A stretch of 64,000 nt of DNA from the NCBI RefSeq assembly GCF_000720135.1, contig NZ_JOIU01000027.1, positions 1 through 64,000 on the forward strand, given 5' to 3'. A model generated the notes under the pieces. That model saw only the letters and a list, made by a program, of their open reading frames with translations. It was not told the DNA's origin and searched no databases. Positions within the stretch are counted from its first letter, which is position 1. Each line of letters opens with the position of its first letter. This document shows, piece by piece, positions 51,079 through 60,184 of this stretch. The translations under genes and the position numbers were made by a program. Source of the stretch: Streptomyces sp. NRRL S-1022. GTDB taxonomy: Bacteria; Actinomycetota; Actinomycetes; Streptomycetales; Streptomycetaceae.

Positions 51079-52844
51079 CCCTCGCCGACGCCGTGGCCCA
51101 TCTGTCCCCCGAGCGCTGGGCGACCGCCAACCGGCTGCTGCTGCGCAAGGCGCTCGCCGAGTTCGCGCACGAGCGGCTGATCACCCCGCAGGAGGACGGC
51201 GAGGGGTACGTCGTCCGCAGCGACGACGGGCTCACCAGCTACCGCTTCCGGGCCGTGCGGCGGGCCCTGGACCACTGGGAGATCGACCCCGGCTCCCTCA
51301 CCCGGCACCGCGACGGCGAGCAACTCCCGCCGGCCGCAATGGACTTCTTCATCGAGCTGAAGGACTCCCTGGGGCTGAGCGACGAGATCCTGCCGGTGTA
51401 CCTGGAGGAGATCTCCTCGACCCTGTCGAGCACCTGCTACAAGCTCGCCAAGCCGCAGGTGACCTCCGCCGAGCTGGCCCGCGGCGGCTTCCAGGACGTC
51501 GAGACCGGCATGACCGAGGGCCACCCGTGCTTCGTCGCGAACAACGGGCGGCTCGGCTTCGGCGTGCACGAGTACCTGTCGTACGCCCCCGAGACGGCGA
51601 GCCCGGTCCGGCTGGTGTGGCTGGCCGCGCACCGCTCGCGGGCCGCGTTCACGGCCGGCGCCGGGATCGAGTACGAGTCGTTCCTGCGGGCGGAGCTGGG
51701 CGAGAAGACGGTGGAGCGGTTCCGTGCCGTCCTCACCGACCGGGGCCTGGACCCGGCCGACTATCTGTTCATGCCGGTCCACCCGTGGCAGTGGTGGAAC
51801 AAGCTGAGCGTCACGTTCGCCGCCGAGGTGGCCCGTGAGCTGCTGGTCTGCCTCGGCGAGGGCGACGACGAGTACCTGGCCCAGCAGTCGATCCGGACCT
51901 TCTTCAACACCAGCGCCCCGCACAAGCACTATGTGAAGACGGCTCTGTCCGTGCTCAACATGGGCTTCATGCGCGGTCTGTCGGCCGCCTACATGGAGGC
52001 GACCCCGGCGATCAACGACTGGCTGGCCCGGCTGATCGACGGCGACCCGGTGCTGAGGTCCACCGGTCTGACGATCATCCGGGAGCGGGCCGCCGTCGGC
52101 TACCGGCACCTGGAGTACGAGCGGGCCACCGACCGCCACTCGCCGTACCGCAAGATGCTGGCCGCGCTGTGGCGGGAGAGCCCGGTGCCCGCGCTGCGGG
52201 ACGGCGAGACCCTCGCGACCATGGCCTCCCTGCTGCACGTCGACCACCGGGGCGCCTCCCTCGCGGGCGCGTTGGTCGAACGCTCGGGCCTGACGCCGGC
52301 CGAGTGGCTGCGGCGGTACCTGCGGGCCTACTACACCCCGCTGCTGCACAGCTTCTACGCGTACGACCTGGTGTTCATGCCGCACGGTGAGAACGTCGTC
52401 CTGGTGCTGAAGGACGGCGCCGTGCAGCGGGCGGTCTTCAAGGACATCGCCGAGGAGATCGCCGTCATGGACCCGGACGCGGCACTGCCGCCGGAGGTGC
52501 GGCGGATCCGCGTCGAGGTCCCCGAGGACAAGAAGCTGCTGTCCGTCTTCACGGACGTCTTCGACTGCTTCTTCCGCTTCCTCGCCGCCCACCTCGCCGC
52601 CGAGGGCGTCCTGGCGGAGGACGACTTCTGGCGCACGGTCGCCGAGGTCACCCGCGAGTACCAGGAGGCGAACCCGGAACTGGCCGACAGGTTCCGCCGG
52701 TACGACATGTTCGCCCCCGAGTTCGCCCTGTCCTGCCTCAACCGCCTCCAACTGCGCGACAACCGCCAGATGGTGGATCTCGCCGACCCGTCCGGCGCGC
52801 TCCAGCTGGTCGGCAGCCTGCGCAACCCCATCGCCGGCTTCTGA
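51075..52844 (+). CDS. desD: Desferrioxamine synthetase (NIS synthetase)
   Basis: A 589-aa IucA/IucC-type NRPS-independent siderophore synthetase that couples and cyclises the succinyl-hydroxycadaverine units with ATP, giving desferrioxamine E and related products. Motifs include GHPCFVANNGRLGFGVHEYL, FMPVHPWQWWNKL, FFNTSAPHKHYVKTALSVLN, and the C-terminal VFMPHGENVVLVLKDG. It is the last gene of the operon, followed by a terminator. Confidence 0.95.
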   Translation: MTLADAVAHLSPERWATANRLLLRKALAEFAHERLITPQEDGEGYVVRSDDGLTSYRFRAVRRALDHWEIDPGSLTRHRDGEQLPPAAMDFFIELKDSLGLSDEILPVYLEEISSTLSSTCYKLAKPQVTSAELARGGFQDVETGMTEGHPCFVANNGRLGFGVHEYLSYAPETASPVRLVWLAAHRSRAAFTAGAGIEYESFLRAELGEKTVERFRAVLTDRGLDPADYLFMPVHPWQWWNKLSVTFAAEVARELLVCLGEGDDEYLAQQSIRTFFNTSAPHKHYVKTALSVLNMGFMRGLSAAYMEATPAINDWLARLIDGDPVLRSTGLTIIRERAAVGYRHLEYERATDRHSPYRKMLAALWRESPVPALRDGETLATMASLLHVDHRGASLAGALVERSGLTPAEWLRRYLRAYYTPLLHSFYAYDLVFMPHGENVVLVLKDGAVQRAVFKDIAEEIAVMDPDAALPPEVRRIRVEVPEDKKLLSVFTDVFDCFFRFLAAHLAAEGVLAEDDFWRTVAEVTREYQEANPELADRFRRYDMFAPEFALSCLNRLQLRDNRQMVDLADPSGALQLVGSLRNPIAGF

Positions 52845-52860
52845 CGGCGGCACGGACGGA

Positions 52861-52895
52861 CGGGCGCCCCGCGGTACGGTCCCGCGGGGTGCCCG
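52861..52895. terminator. 14-bp stem terminator between desD and the hexosaminidase
   Basis: CGGGCGCCCCGCGG (52861-52874) pairs with CCGCGGGGTGCCCG (52882-52895), with one G-T pair and a 7-base loop. The flanking genes converge on it. Confidence 0.85.
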
Positions 52896-52904
52896 TCGCC
52901 GTGG

Positions 52905-54506
52905 TCAGCGGGCCGGCCAGGGCACCTGCGGGGAGCGGTAGTAGCGGATGCCGAGGGCGTCCCAGCGCGGGGCCTGCGCGGCCAGCCGCGCCCGGTAGGC
53001 GGTCCAGCTGTGCGTGGCCGGCGGTGACCAGCCCAGCTCGGCGGCGCCGGCGAGGCGCGGGAACGCCATGTACTCGATGTCGGCGGTCGTGGTGAGGGTC
53101 TCGGACCACAGCGGCGCCTCGACGCCCCGGATCGCCGAGGCCGGGACGCCCGGCAGGTAGGCGCCGGGGTCCCAGTCGTAGGAGCGCCGCACCTCCACCA
53201 GGCCCGCCCACTTGGTGCCGAGCCTGGTGGCGCTCGTGTACTTCATGTCGAGGTAGACCCGGTCGGCCGGGGACAGGATCAGGCCCGTGCCGTTCCGGGC
53301 GGCCTGCGCGACCTGCGCCTTCTCCGCCGCGCTCGTGCCGTCCAGGCCCCAGTACTGGGCGAGGGCCCCGCGGGCCGGACGGGCGCCGGTGAGCTGGTGC
53401 CAGCCGATGACCGTCTTGCCGTACCGGGCGACGACCGGCTGCACGCGGTCCATGAAGGCGACGTAGTCGGCGTGGCTCGTGGAGTGCGCCTCGTCGCCGC
53501 CGATGTGCAGGTAGCGGCCGGGGGTCAGGGCGGCCAGCTCCCGGATCACGTCGTCCACGAAGTCGTAGGTGACCTGCCGGGGCACGCACAGCGAGCTGAA
53601 GCCGACCTGGGTGCCGGTGTACAGCGGGGGTGCCACGCCGTCGCAGTTGAGCTGCGCGTAGGAGGCGAGGGCCGCGTTGGTGTGGCCGGGCATGTCGATC
53701 TCGGGCACGACCTCCAGGTAGCGGGCCGCCGCGTACCGGACGATCTCCCGGTAGTCGGCCTTGGTGTAGAAGCCGCCCCTGCCGCCGCCGACCTGGGTGG
53801 AGCCGCCGTAGGTGGTCAGGCGCGGCCAGGAGTCGACGGCGATGCGCCAGCCCTGGTCGTCGCTCAGGTGCAGGTGCAGCTCGTTGAACTTGTAGAGGGC
53901 CAGGTGGTCGATGTAGCGCTTGACCTGGGCGACCGTGAAGAAGTGCCGGGCGACGTCCAGCATGGCGCCCCGGTAGGCGTAGCGCGGGCGGTCCTGCACG
54001 GTGCCGCCGGCGATCCGCCACGGTCCGGGCTGCACGGTGCTCTTCTCGACGGCGGCCGGCAGGAGCTGGCGCAGGGTCTGCACACCGTGGAAGAGCCCGG
54101 CGGGGGTGCTCGCCGTGAGGGTGACCCCGCCGGCACCGCTCGTCAGCCGGTAGCCCTCGGCGCCGAAGCCGCCGCCGGCCAGCCGGAGCCGGATGCCGCC
54201 GGTGCCGCGGTCGGTGACCGGCAGCGGGTAGCCGGTGGCGGGCCGCAGCAGGCCGGCCAGGTAGGCGCCGATCCGGCGGACCTCGGCCGGGCCGTCGACA
54301 CGCACGCCGGTCGCCCGGGTGATGCGGTACGGCGTGCCGCCCGGGGTGACCGAGGCCGGCGCCGGGACCACCCGGTCCAGCGGGACCGGGGCGGCGGCCT
54401 CCGCCGTGGGCGCCGTGCCCAGGGTGAGGGCGCCGGCCGCCGCGAGCGGCAGCAGGGCGCCGAGGACGCGGGGGGTTCGGGGAGTCGTGCCGTGGTTCCG
54501 TCTCAC
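52905..54506 (-). CDS. Secreted beta-N-acetylhexosaminidase, GH20
   Basis: A 533-aa GH20 enzyme releasing N-acetylglucosamine from chitin oligomers. A Sec-type signal (VLGALLPLAAAGALTLGTAP, cleavage near AEA-A) is followed by a GH20b domain and the catalytic barrel: GAMLDVARHFFTVAQVKRYI, LHLSDDQGWRI and the catalytic Asp-Glu pair in HIGGDEAHS. GTG 54506 follows AAGGGAG by six bases. A DasR-type site is upstream, tying it to the GlcNAc/chitin regulon. Confidence 0.93.
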   Translation of the reverse strand: MRRNHGTTPRTPRVLGALLPLAAAGALTLGTAPTAEAAAPVPLDRVVPAPASVTPGGTPYRITRATGVRVDGPAEVRRIGAYLAGLLRPATGYPLPVTDRGTGGIRLRLAGGGFGAEGYRLTSGAGGVTLTASTPAGLFHGVQTLRQLLPAAVEKSTVQPGPWRIAGGTVQDRPRYAYRGAMLDVARHFFTVAQVKRYIDHLALYKFNELHLHLSDDQGWRIAVDSWPRLTTYGGSTQVGGGRGGFYTKADYREIVRYAAARYLEVVPEIDMPGHTNAALASYAQLNCDGVAPPLYTGTQVGFSSLCVPRQVTYDFVDDVIRELAALTPGRYLHIGGDEAHSTSHADYVAFMDRVQPVVARYGKTVIGWHQLTGARPARGALAQYWGLDGTSAAEKAQVAQAARNGTGLILSPADRVYLDMKYTSATRLGTKWAGLVEVRRSYDWDPGAYLPGVPASAIRGVEAPLWSETLTTTADIEYMAFPRLAGAAELGWSPPATHSWTAYRARLAAQAPRWDALGIRYYRSPQVPWPAR

Positions 54507-54556
54507 CTGCGCTCCCTTCGGAGGGGATCGACCGCCGGACGGGGCTGACCGTCCGA

Positions 54557-54572
54557 CGTGGTCGAGACCACT
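54557..54572. promoter_or_regulatory. Putative DasR (dre) site
   Basis: CGTGGTCGAGACCACT matches the dre consensus core TGGTCTAGACCA with one mismatch (T to G at the centre). It sits 51-66 bases before the GH20 start and 31-46 bases before the divergent DUF4429 gene. DasR controls aminosugar genes in Streptomyces, so the GH20 gene is a fitting target. Confidence 0.75.
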
Positions 54573-54602
54573 CTCCCGCAGATCGGGTGAAACAATCCCC
54601 GC

Positions 54603-55475
54603 ATGGCGGAAATCATCCAGAAGGACGGCACCTGGGTCTTCGACGGCGACGCCCTGCGCATCACCCCCGGCCGGGACAAGAACGTGGGCCTGCTCCGCCG
54701 CGAGCTGGGCGAACTCGTCGTACCGCTGGGCGCGTTGGCCGGTGTCTCGTTCGAGCAGGGCCGGAAGGCCGGCCGGCTCAGGCTGCGGCTGCGCGACGGC
54801 GCCGACCCCCTGCTCCAGGCCACCGCCGGCCGGCTGGCCGAGGCGCACGACCCGTACCGGCTGGCCGTGGAGCCCGACCGGTACGGCGTCGCCGAGTACG
54901 TCGCCGACGAGCTGCGCAACGCCCTGCTGCTGGAGGGGATTTCCCCGGAGCCGGCGGACGCCTACCTGCTGCCGGGCCCGCCGGTGCCGGTGTCCGTCTC
55001 GGCCGGGGACGGCACGGCGGGCTTCGACGGGGAGCGGGTGCGGCTGGAGTGGAACTGGAAGACGGAGGACGCCAAGGCCTCCGCGGGCCCCCGCACGATC
55101 CCCCTCGCGGACGTCACCGGCGTGGAGTGGCAGCCGGCGGCCGGCCTGGAGAACGGGCATCTGCGGTTCCTGGTGCGCGGCGCCCCGGTCACGGCTGCGC
55201 CCAAGTACGACCCGAACGCGGTCGAGCTGTGGGGCTTCAGGAAGGACCCGCTGATGGCCTTGGTGGCGGCGGCCGTGCAGGCGCGCCTGCCGCACCCCTC
55301 GGCGGCCGGCCCCGGCCCGCGGGGCATCCCGCCGCAGCCGTCCGGGGAGCGGGCCGGGGAGGACCACGACGCGCTGCTGCGCCGGCTGCGCGAGCTGGGC
55401 GAACTGCACCGCGACGGGGTGCTGACGGACGAGGAGTTCACCCTGGCGAAGCAGGCGGTCCTCAAACGCCTGTGA
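54603..55475 (+). CDS. DUF4429/SHOCT protein
   Basis: A 290-aa cytoplasmic protein typical of actinobacteria. Two related DUF4429 halves are visible (IIQKDGTWVFDGDALRIT at the start; GTAGFDGERVRLEWNWKTED in the middle), then a Pro-rich linker and a C-terminal SHOCT motif (LRRLRELGELHRDGVLTDEE, then FTLAKQAVLKRL). SHOCT tails often mediate oligomer formation. Function unknown. Its last bases and stop codon lie inside a 14-bp stem-loop. Confidence 0.88.
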   Translation: MAEIIQKDGTWVFDGDALRITPGRDKNVGLLRRELGELVVPLGALAGVSFEQGRKAGRLRLRLRDGADPLLQATAGRLAEAHDPYRLAVEPDRYGVAEYVADELRNALLLEGISPEPADAYLLPGPPVPVSVSAGDGTAGFDGERVRLEWNWKTEDAKASAGPRTIPLADVTGVEWQPAAGLENGHLRFLVRGAPVTAAPKYDPNAVELWGFRKDPLMALVAAAVQARLPHPSAAGPGPRGIPPQPSGERAGEDHDALLRRLRELGELHRDGVLTDEEFTLAKQAVLKRL

Positions 55476-55486
55476 GGACCGCCTGC
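55451..55486. terminator. 14-bp stem-loop spanning the DUF4429 stop codon
   Basis: GCAGGCGGTCCTCA (55451-55464) is the exact complement of TGAGGACCGCCTGC (55473-55486), loop 8 bases. The TGA stop is part of the right arm, so the terminator overlaps the coding end. A 12-base direct repeat (ACTTGGCCCTGC) sits just beyond it (from 55514 and 55528). Confidence 0.8.
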
Positions 55487-55525
55487 GCCACGGGTGCCTG
55501 CTTGGACCCGCCGACTTGGCCCTGC

Positions 55526-57112
55526 CTACTTGGCCCTGCGTGACACCGTGAAGTGGTCGATGCGGTCGCCGGTCTCGGCGATGCCCGACACCTTCAGCGT
55601 GGCGTGCCGGCCCTTGGGCGCGGGCGCGACGTCCACGCGCAGGAAGGAGTAGTTCAGGTACCGCACCCGGGACCAGGCGACGGTCTCGTTCACCTTGCCG
55701 TCCTTGGTGTTGACGAAGGAGGCCACGGACTCGGCCTCGTGCTCGTGGCCCTCGTAGGAGTCCGGGGCGGAGAAGGCGTACAGGCTGCGCCCGGCCGCGC
55801 CGGCGGTGACGTAGACCACGCCGTCGGTCTCGGGGTAGGCGGTGCCGCCGATCGGCAGCTTCTTGGCGACCTTGCCCGCCTTGATCACGTCGGTGCGCTC
55901 GTACTGGTGGTTGTGGCCGTTGATGACCAGGTCCACCGTGTACTTCTCGAACAGCGGCACCCACTCCTGGCGCACCCCGCCCTCGGAGGCGTGCGCGGTG
56001 GAGGTGCAGTAGGCGCAGTGATGGAAGAAGACGACGACGAAGTCCACGTCCTTCGAGGCGCGGAACTTCTTCAGCTGGCCTTCCAGCCATTTCGTCTGCG
56101 TTCCGCCGGATATGCCCAGGTTCGCCGGGATCTCGAAGGAGATGTCGTTGGCGTCGAGCGAGATGACCGCCGTGTTGCCGTAGACGAAGGAGTAGACGCC
56201 CGGCAGGTGCTTCTTGTCGGGGCCGTTGTCCGGGAGGTTCCAGCGGGCCTCCTCGCCGCCGTAGCCGTTCGCCGAGTACCAGGCCTCCATGTCGTGGTTG
56301 CCGTACGCGGGCATCCACGGGACCTGCTTGGCGACCGACTCGGTCTGGGCCAGGAAGGAGTCCCAGGTGCGCGCGTCGAAGCCGGTGTCGGTGGTCTTGC
56401 CCGCGCCGGAGGGGTCGGCGTAGGCGATGTCGCCGGCGTGCAGGTGGAAGGCCGGGTTCTGCCCCAGCAGGAGGCTGTTGTTGGCCAGGCCGTGGTAGCC
56501 GACGCCCTCGTCGCCGAAGGCGGTGAAGGTGAACGGCGCCTTGTGGGCGGGGGCGGTGGTGAAGGTGCCCACGGTGCCCAGCAGGTGGGGTGCGGCCGGG
56601 TCGAAGCCCTGGTGGCCGACGCCGTAGTAGTAGGTCCGGCCGGGGCGCAGGTGGGTCAGCTTGGCGTGCAGGTAGTACTGGGTGTGGTCGCCGCTCGCAC
56701 CGACACCGGCCGGGGTGTACAGGGTGCGGACCTCGGCCTCGATCCTGCGGGAGAGGTCCCAGGGGTGGGCGCCGATGCGGATGAACGGCTTCTTGACGGC
56801 GACCGGGACCTGCCAGGAGACGGTGATCTCGGTGCGCGGGTCGTTGCCCCAGGCCAGGTGGCGGCCGAAGGGGGCGACGTGGGAACCGTCGACGGTCGCG
56901 GCGGCGGGGGCGGGGGCGGTGCGCTGGGCGGGCACGGCGGCCTGGGCGGTGGCGCCCGGCACGAACGCGCCCCCGGTGACGGCGCCCAGCGTGACGGCGC
57001 CGCCCCTGATCATGGTGCGCCGCGAGAATCTGGCGCGCAGGTACTCATGCTGCTCGGCCATGCTCATGCGCGCGGCCAGCTTCTCGGGTACTCCCATACG
57101 AGGAATGTCCAT
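55526..57112 (-). CDS. Tat-exported purple acid phosphatase-like metallophosphoesterase
   Basis: A 528-aa exported phosphatase. The N-terminus has a late twin-arginine motif (FSRRTMIRGGAVTLGAVTGG), then a fibronectin-like domain (ITVSWQVPVAVKKPFI; YYYGVGHQGFDP) and the metal centre: FTAFGDEGVGYHG, LHAGDIAYADP, PAYGNHDMEAW, VFFHHCAYC and VINGHNHQYERTD. All purple-acid-phosphatase ligand blocks are intact. The start is uncertain: ATG 57112 is used, and ATG 57097 is possible; neither has a strong ribosome site. Likely role: phosphate scavenging outside the cell. Confidence 0.9.
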   Translation of the reverse strand: MDIPRMGVPEKLAARMSMAEQHEYLRARFSRRTMIRGGAVTLGAVTGGAFVPGATAQAAVPAQRTAPAPAAATVDGSHVAPFGRHLAWGNDPRTEITVSWQVPVAVKKPFIRIGAHPWDLSRRIEAEVRTLYTPAGVGASGDHTQYYLHAKLTHLRPGRTYYYGVGHQGFDPAAPHLLGTVGTFTTAPAHKAPFTFTAFGDEGVGYHGLANNSLLLGQNPAFHLHAGDIAYADPSGAGKTTDTGFDARTWDSFLAQTESVAKQVPWMPAYGNHDMEAWYSANGYGGEEARWNLPDNGPDKKHLPGVYSFVYGNTAVISLDANDISFEIPANLGISGGTQTKWLEGQLKKFRASKDVDFVVVFFHHCAYCTSTAHASEGGVRQEWVPLFEKYTVDLVINGHNHQYERTDVIKAGKVAKKLPIGGTAYPETDGVVYVTAGAAGRSLYAFSAPDSYEGHEHEAESVASFVNTKDGKVNETVAWSRVRYLNYSFLRVDVAPAPKGRHATLKVSGIAETGDRIDHFTVSRRAK

Positions 57113-57262
57113 GGCGTCTGAAACTCGCCCGTTCGGGCAACGAGTCACAAGACGCAGGATGGACAGCTTACGAACAGAGCCCCATAAGACTCTCAACAGT
57201 CGCTTGCCCGGAATCGGGCACGATTCTTGCGAAAGAGCCGCCGGTACTCCAGGATCTACCGG

Positions 57263-57520
57263 GTGCACGACGAACTTCTTGATCACCTGACGCGGTCCAC
57301 GCCCCTCAGCCGGGGCGAGGCGCTGCGCGTGGTCCAGGACGTGCTCGCCTATTTCGACGAGACGGCCCAGGAGTACGTCCGCCGCCGCCACCGTGAACTC
57401 CAGGCCCAGGGCCTGGTGAACACGGAGATCTTCGAACGGATCGAGGCGGACCTGAAATACCGGGCGGTGGCGCCGCCGGAGCTGACGCTCAGGCAGCTGC
57501 GCCGCATGGTCTACGGCTGA
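57263..57520 (+). CDS. Small conserved helical protein upstream of glmS
   Basis: An 85-aa cytoplasmic protein with high helix content and many charged residues (LSRGEALRVVQDVLAYFDET, then VRRRHRELQAQGLVNTEIFE and LTLRQLRRMVYG). I do not know a family name. GTG 57263 follows CCAGGA; a TTG at 57227 in frame would add 12 residues. It ends 46 bases before glmS on the same strand, so it may be co-transcribed with it. Confidence 0.7.
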   Translation: MHDELLDHLTRSTPLSRGEALRVVQDVLAYFDETAQEYVRRRHRELQAQGLVNTEIFERIEADLKYRAVAPPELTLRQLRRMVYG

Positions 57521-57566
57521 AACCAGCCGGGGCCGGACCAGCGACAGCCAAGGGATACCTCTATAT

Positions 57567-59384
57567 ATGTGCGGAATTGTCGGATACATCGGGAAGCGTG
57601 ACGTCGCCCCCCTCCTGCTGGAGGGTCTCCAGCGCCTGGAGTACCGCGGCTACGACTCCGCGGGCATCGTCGTCAGCTCCCCGAAGACGCCCGGCCTGAA
57701 GCTGGTCAAGGCCAAGGGCCGGGTGCGCGACCTGGAGGCCAAGGTCCCGGCGCGCTTCAAGGGCACCACCGGTATCGCCCACACCCGCTGGGCCACCCAC
57801 GGCGCCCCCTCCGACGTGAACGCCCACCCGCACATGTCGGCCGACCAGAAGGTGGCCGTCGTCCACAACGGCATCATCGACAACGCCGCCGACCTGCGCC
57901 GCAAGCTGGAGGCGGACGGCGTCGAGTTCCTCTCCGAGACCGACACCGAGGTCCTCACCCACCTGATCGCCCGCTCGCAGGCCGAGAAGCTGGAGGACAA
58001 GGTCCGCGAGACCCTGCGGGTGGTCGAGGGCACGTACGGCATCGCCGTCATGCACGCCGACTTCCCCGACCGCATCGTGGTGGCCCGCAACGGCTCCCCG
58101 GTCGTCCTCGGCATCGGCGAGAAGGAGATGTTCGTCGCCTCGGACATCGCCGCCCTGGTCGCCCACACCCGGCAGATAGTGACGCTGGACGACGGCGAGA
58201 TGGCCACCCTCAAGGCCGACGACTTCCGCACCTACACCACCGAGGGCACCCGCACCTCGGCCGAGCCGACCACCGTGGAGTGGGAGGCGGCCTCCTACGA
58301 CATGGGCGGCCACGACACCTACATGCACAAGGAGATCCACGAGCAGGCCGAGGCGGTCGACCGCGTGCTGCGCGGCCGCATCGACGACCGGTTCTCCACC
58401 GTGCACCTCGGCGGCCTCAACCTGGACGCCCGCGAGGCCCGGCAGATCCGCCGCGTGAAGATCCTCGGCTGCGGCACCTCGTACCACGCGGGCATGATCG
58501 GCGCCCAGATGATCGAGGAGCTGGCCCGCATCCCCGCCGACGCCGAGCCGGCCTCCGAGTTCCGCTACCGCAACCCGGTGGTCGACCCCGACACCCTGTA
58601 CATCGCGGTCTCCCAGTCGGGTGAGACGTACGACGTGCTGGCCGCCGTCCAGGAGCTCAAGCGCAAGGGCGCCCGGGTCCTCGGCGTGGTCAACGTGGTG
58701 GGCTCCGCGATCGCCCGCGAGGCCGACGGCGGCGTCTACGTGCACGCCGGCCCCGAGGTCTGCGTCGTCTCCACCAAGTGCTTCACCAACACCACGGTCG
58801 CCTTCGCGCTGCTCGCCCTGCACCTGGGCCGCACCCGCGACCTGTCCGTCCGTGACGGCAAGCGGATCATCGAGGGCCTGCGCAAGCTGCCCGAGCAGAT
58901 CACCGAGATCCTCAAGCAGGAAGAGGAGATCAAGGAGCTGGCGGAGAGCTACGCCGACGCCCGCTCGATGCTCTTCATCGGCCGCGTCCGGGGCTACCCG
59001 GTGGCCCGCGAGGCCTCCCTGAAGCTCAAGGAGGTCTCCTACATCCACGCCGAGGCCTACCCCGCCTCCGAGCTGAAGCACGGCCCGCTGGCCCTCATCG
59101 AGCCGGCCCTGCCCACGGTCGCGATCGTCCCCGACGACGACCTGCTGGAGAAGAACCGCGCGGCCCTGGAGGAGATCAAGGCCCGCAGCGGCAAGATCCT
59201 CGCCGTGGCCCACCAGCACCAGGAGAAGGCCGACCAGACGATCCTCGTCCCGAAGAACGAGGACGAGCTGGACCCCATCCTGATGGGCATCCCCCTCCAG
59301 CTCCTCGCCTACCACACGGCCAAGGCCCTGGGCCGCGACATCGACAAGCCGCGCAACCTCGCCAAGTCGGTGACGGTGGAGTAG
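57567..59384 (+). CDS. glmS: Glucosamine-6-phosphate synthase
   Basis: A 605-aa glutamine:fructose-6-phosphate amidotransferase, the entry enzyme to aminosugars. The class II glutaminase domain starts with the nucleophile Cys after Met (CGIVGYIGKR) and shows RWATHGAPS and VVHNGIIDN. Two SIS domains follow (ILGCGTSYHAGMIGAQMIEE; GRVRGYPVAREASLKLKEVS), with the terminal LAKSVTVE. AAGGGA precedes ATG 57567. Streptomyces often has a second GlmS elsewhere, so this may be the paralogue. No glmS ribozyme is visible in the short leader. Confidence 0.95.
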   Translation: MCGIVGYIGKRDVAPLLLEGLQRLEYRGYDSAGIVVSSPKTPGLKLVKAKGRVRDLEAKVPARFKGTTGIAHTRWATHGAPSDVNAHPHMSADQKVAVVHNGIIDNAADLRRKLEADGVEFLSETDTEVLTHLIARSQAEKLEDKVRETLRVVEGTYGIAVMHADFPDRIVVARNGSPVVLGIGEKEMFVASDIAALVAHTRQIVTLDDGEMATLKADDFRTYTTEGTRTSAEPTTVEWEAASYDMGGHDTYMHKEIHEQAEAVDRVLRGRIDDRFSTVHLGGLNLDAREARQIRRVKILGCGTSYHAGMIGAQMIEELARIPADAEPASEFRYRNPVVDPDTLYIAVSQSGETYDVLAAVQELKRKGARVLGVVNVVGSAIAREADGGVYVHAGPEVCVVSTKCFTNTTVAFALLALHLGRTRDLSVRDGKRIIEGLRKLPEQITEILKQEEEIKELAESYADARSMLFIGRVRGYPVAREASLKLKEVSYIHAEAYPASELKHGPLALIEPALPTVAIVPDDDLLEKNRAALEEIKARSGKILAVAHQHQEKADQTILVPKNEDELDPILMGIPLQLLAYHTAKALGRDIDKPRNLAKSVTVE

Positions 59385-59400
59385 GACGCGGGAACAGAAC

Positions 59401-59435
59401 GGACCCCCACGCGGCCACCTTCTGCGTGGGGGTCC
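59401..59435 (+). terminator. 12-bp stem terminator after glmS
   Basis: GGACCCCCACGC (59401-59412) pairs exactly with GCGTGGGGGTCC (59424-59435), followed by TTCC. It starts 17 bases after the stop codon. Confidence 0.9.
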
Positions 59436-59488
59436 TTCCGTGCTGCTCACCAGCCGGCGGCCGTCACCCCCCGGCCCGCAGCACACCC

Positions 59489-59557
59489 CTCGCACGACGG
59501 GCTCCCCTCGTGCGGGTCCAGTGGTGCGGTGAGCGCTATATGCCCTTCACAAGGGCA
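59489..59557. other. Two further hairpins in the glmS-usp gap
   Basis: CGCACGA/TCGTGCG (from 59491) and TGCCCTT-cac-AAGGGCA (59541-59557) lie in the 272-base gap. The second is about 100 bases beyond the stop of the minus-strand stress protein gene and could end its transcript. No gene is seen in the gap. Confidence 0.5.
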
Positions 59558-59656
59558 CGAACCACCTCTACGCGTGAGTAGTCTTGCGCTGCACGGACAG
59601 CACCCGGCGGGACGGCACCCGGCTGTGGCAAGGGAGCCGGCAGGGGGTCGCGGGAC

Positions 59657-60184
59657 TCAGGGAATGACGATCACGGGCCGCTGCGCCCGCTTGGCGAGCC
59701 GTCCGGCGACAGAGCCGAAGATCCGGCCGACGATGCCGTGCGTGGAGCCGACGACGATCGCGTCGGCCTCGTACTCCCGCCCGACCTCTTCCAGCTCGTG
59801 GCAGATGTCACCGCCCCGCTCGACCAGGATCCACGGCACCTCGGCCAGATAGTCGGCGCACGCCAGCTCCAGCCCCAGGACCTCCGTGCGGTGGTCCGGC
59901 ACGTCCACGAAGACGGGCGGCTCGCAGCCCGCCCACACGGTGGTGGGCAGCCGGTTCGCCACATGCACGATGATCAGACCGGAGTGGGAACGGTGGGCCA
60001 TGCCGATCGCGTAGGCGAGGGCGCGCTCGCTGGAGGTGGAGCCGTCGAAGCCGACGACGACTCCGTGCCGGAAGGCGGGGTCGCAGGAAGGGCGTGACTC
60101 CTCCGCCGCCAGGGGCTCGGCCGCCGTGGGATCGGCGACCGGCCGCTTGCGGTCCGCGGGTTCGAAGAATTCGTGACCGGCCAT
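59657..60184 (-). CDS. Universal stress protein
   Basis: A 175-aa single-domain UspA protein. It has GVVVGFDGSTSSERALAYAI at the start of the fold and the ATP-binding signature near the end: VGSTHGIVGRIFGSVAGRLA then RPVIVIP. An extra ~45 residues precede the fold. ATG 60184 is used; ATG 60268 in frame would add 28 residues (alternative). Role in stress or dormancy is inferred from the family. Confidence 0.88.
   Translation of the reverse strand: MAGHEFFEPADRKRPVADPTAAEPLAAEESRPSCDPAFRHGVVVGFDGSTSSERALAYAIGMAHRSHSGLIIVHVANRLPTTVWAGCEPPVFVDVPDHRTEVLGLELACADYLAEVPWILVERGGDICHELEEVGREYEADAIVVGSTHGIVGRIFGSVAGRLAKRAQRPVIVIP

Noticed and set aside
57521..57566. glmS ribozyme
   Set aside because: The space before glmS is only 46 bases and follows a coding region, too short for the ribozyme core.
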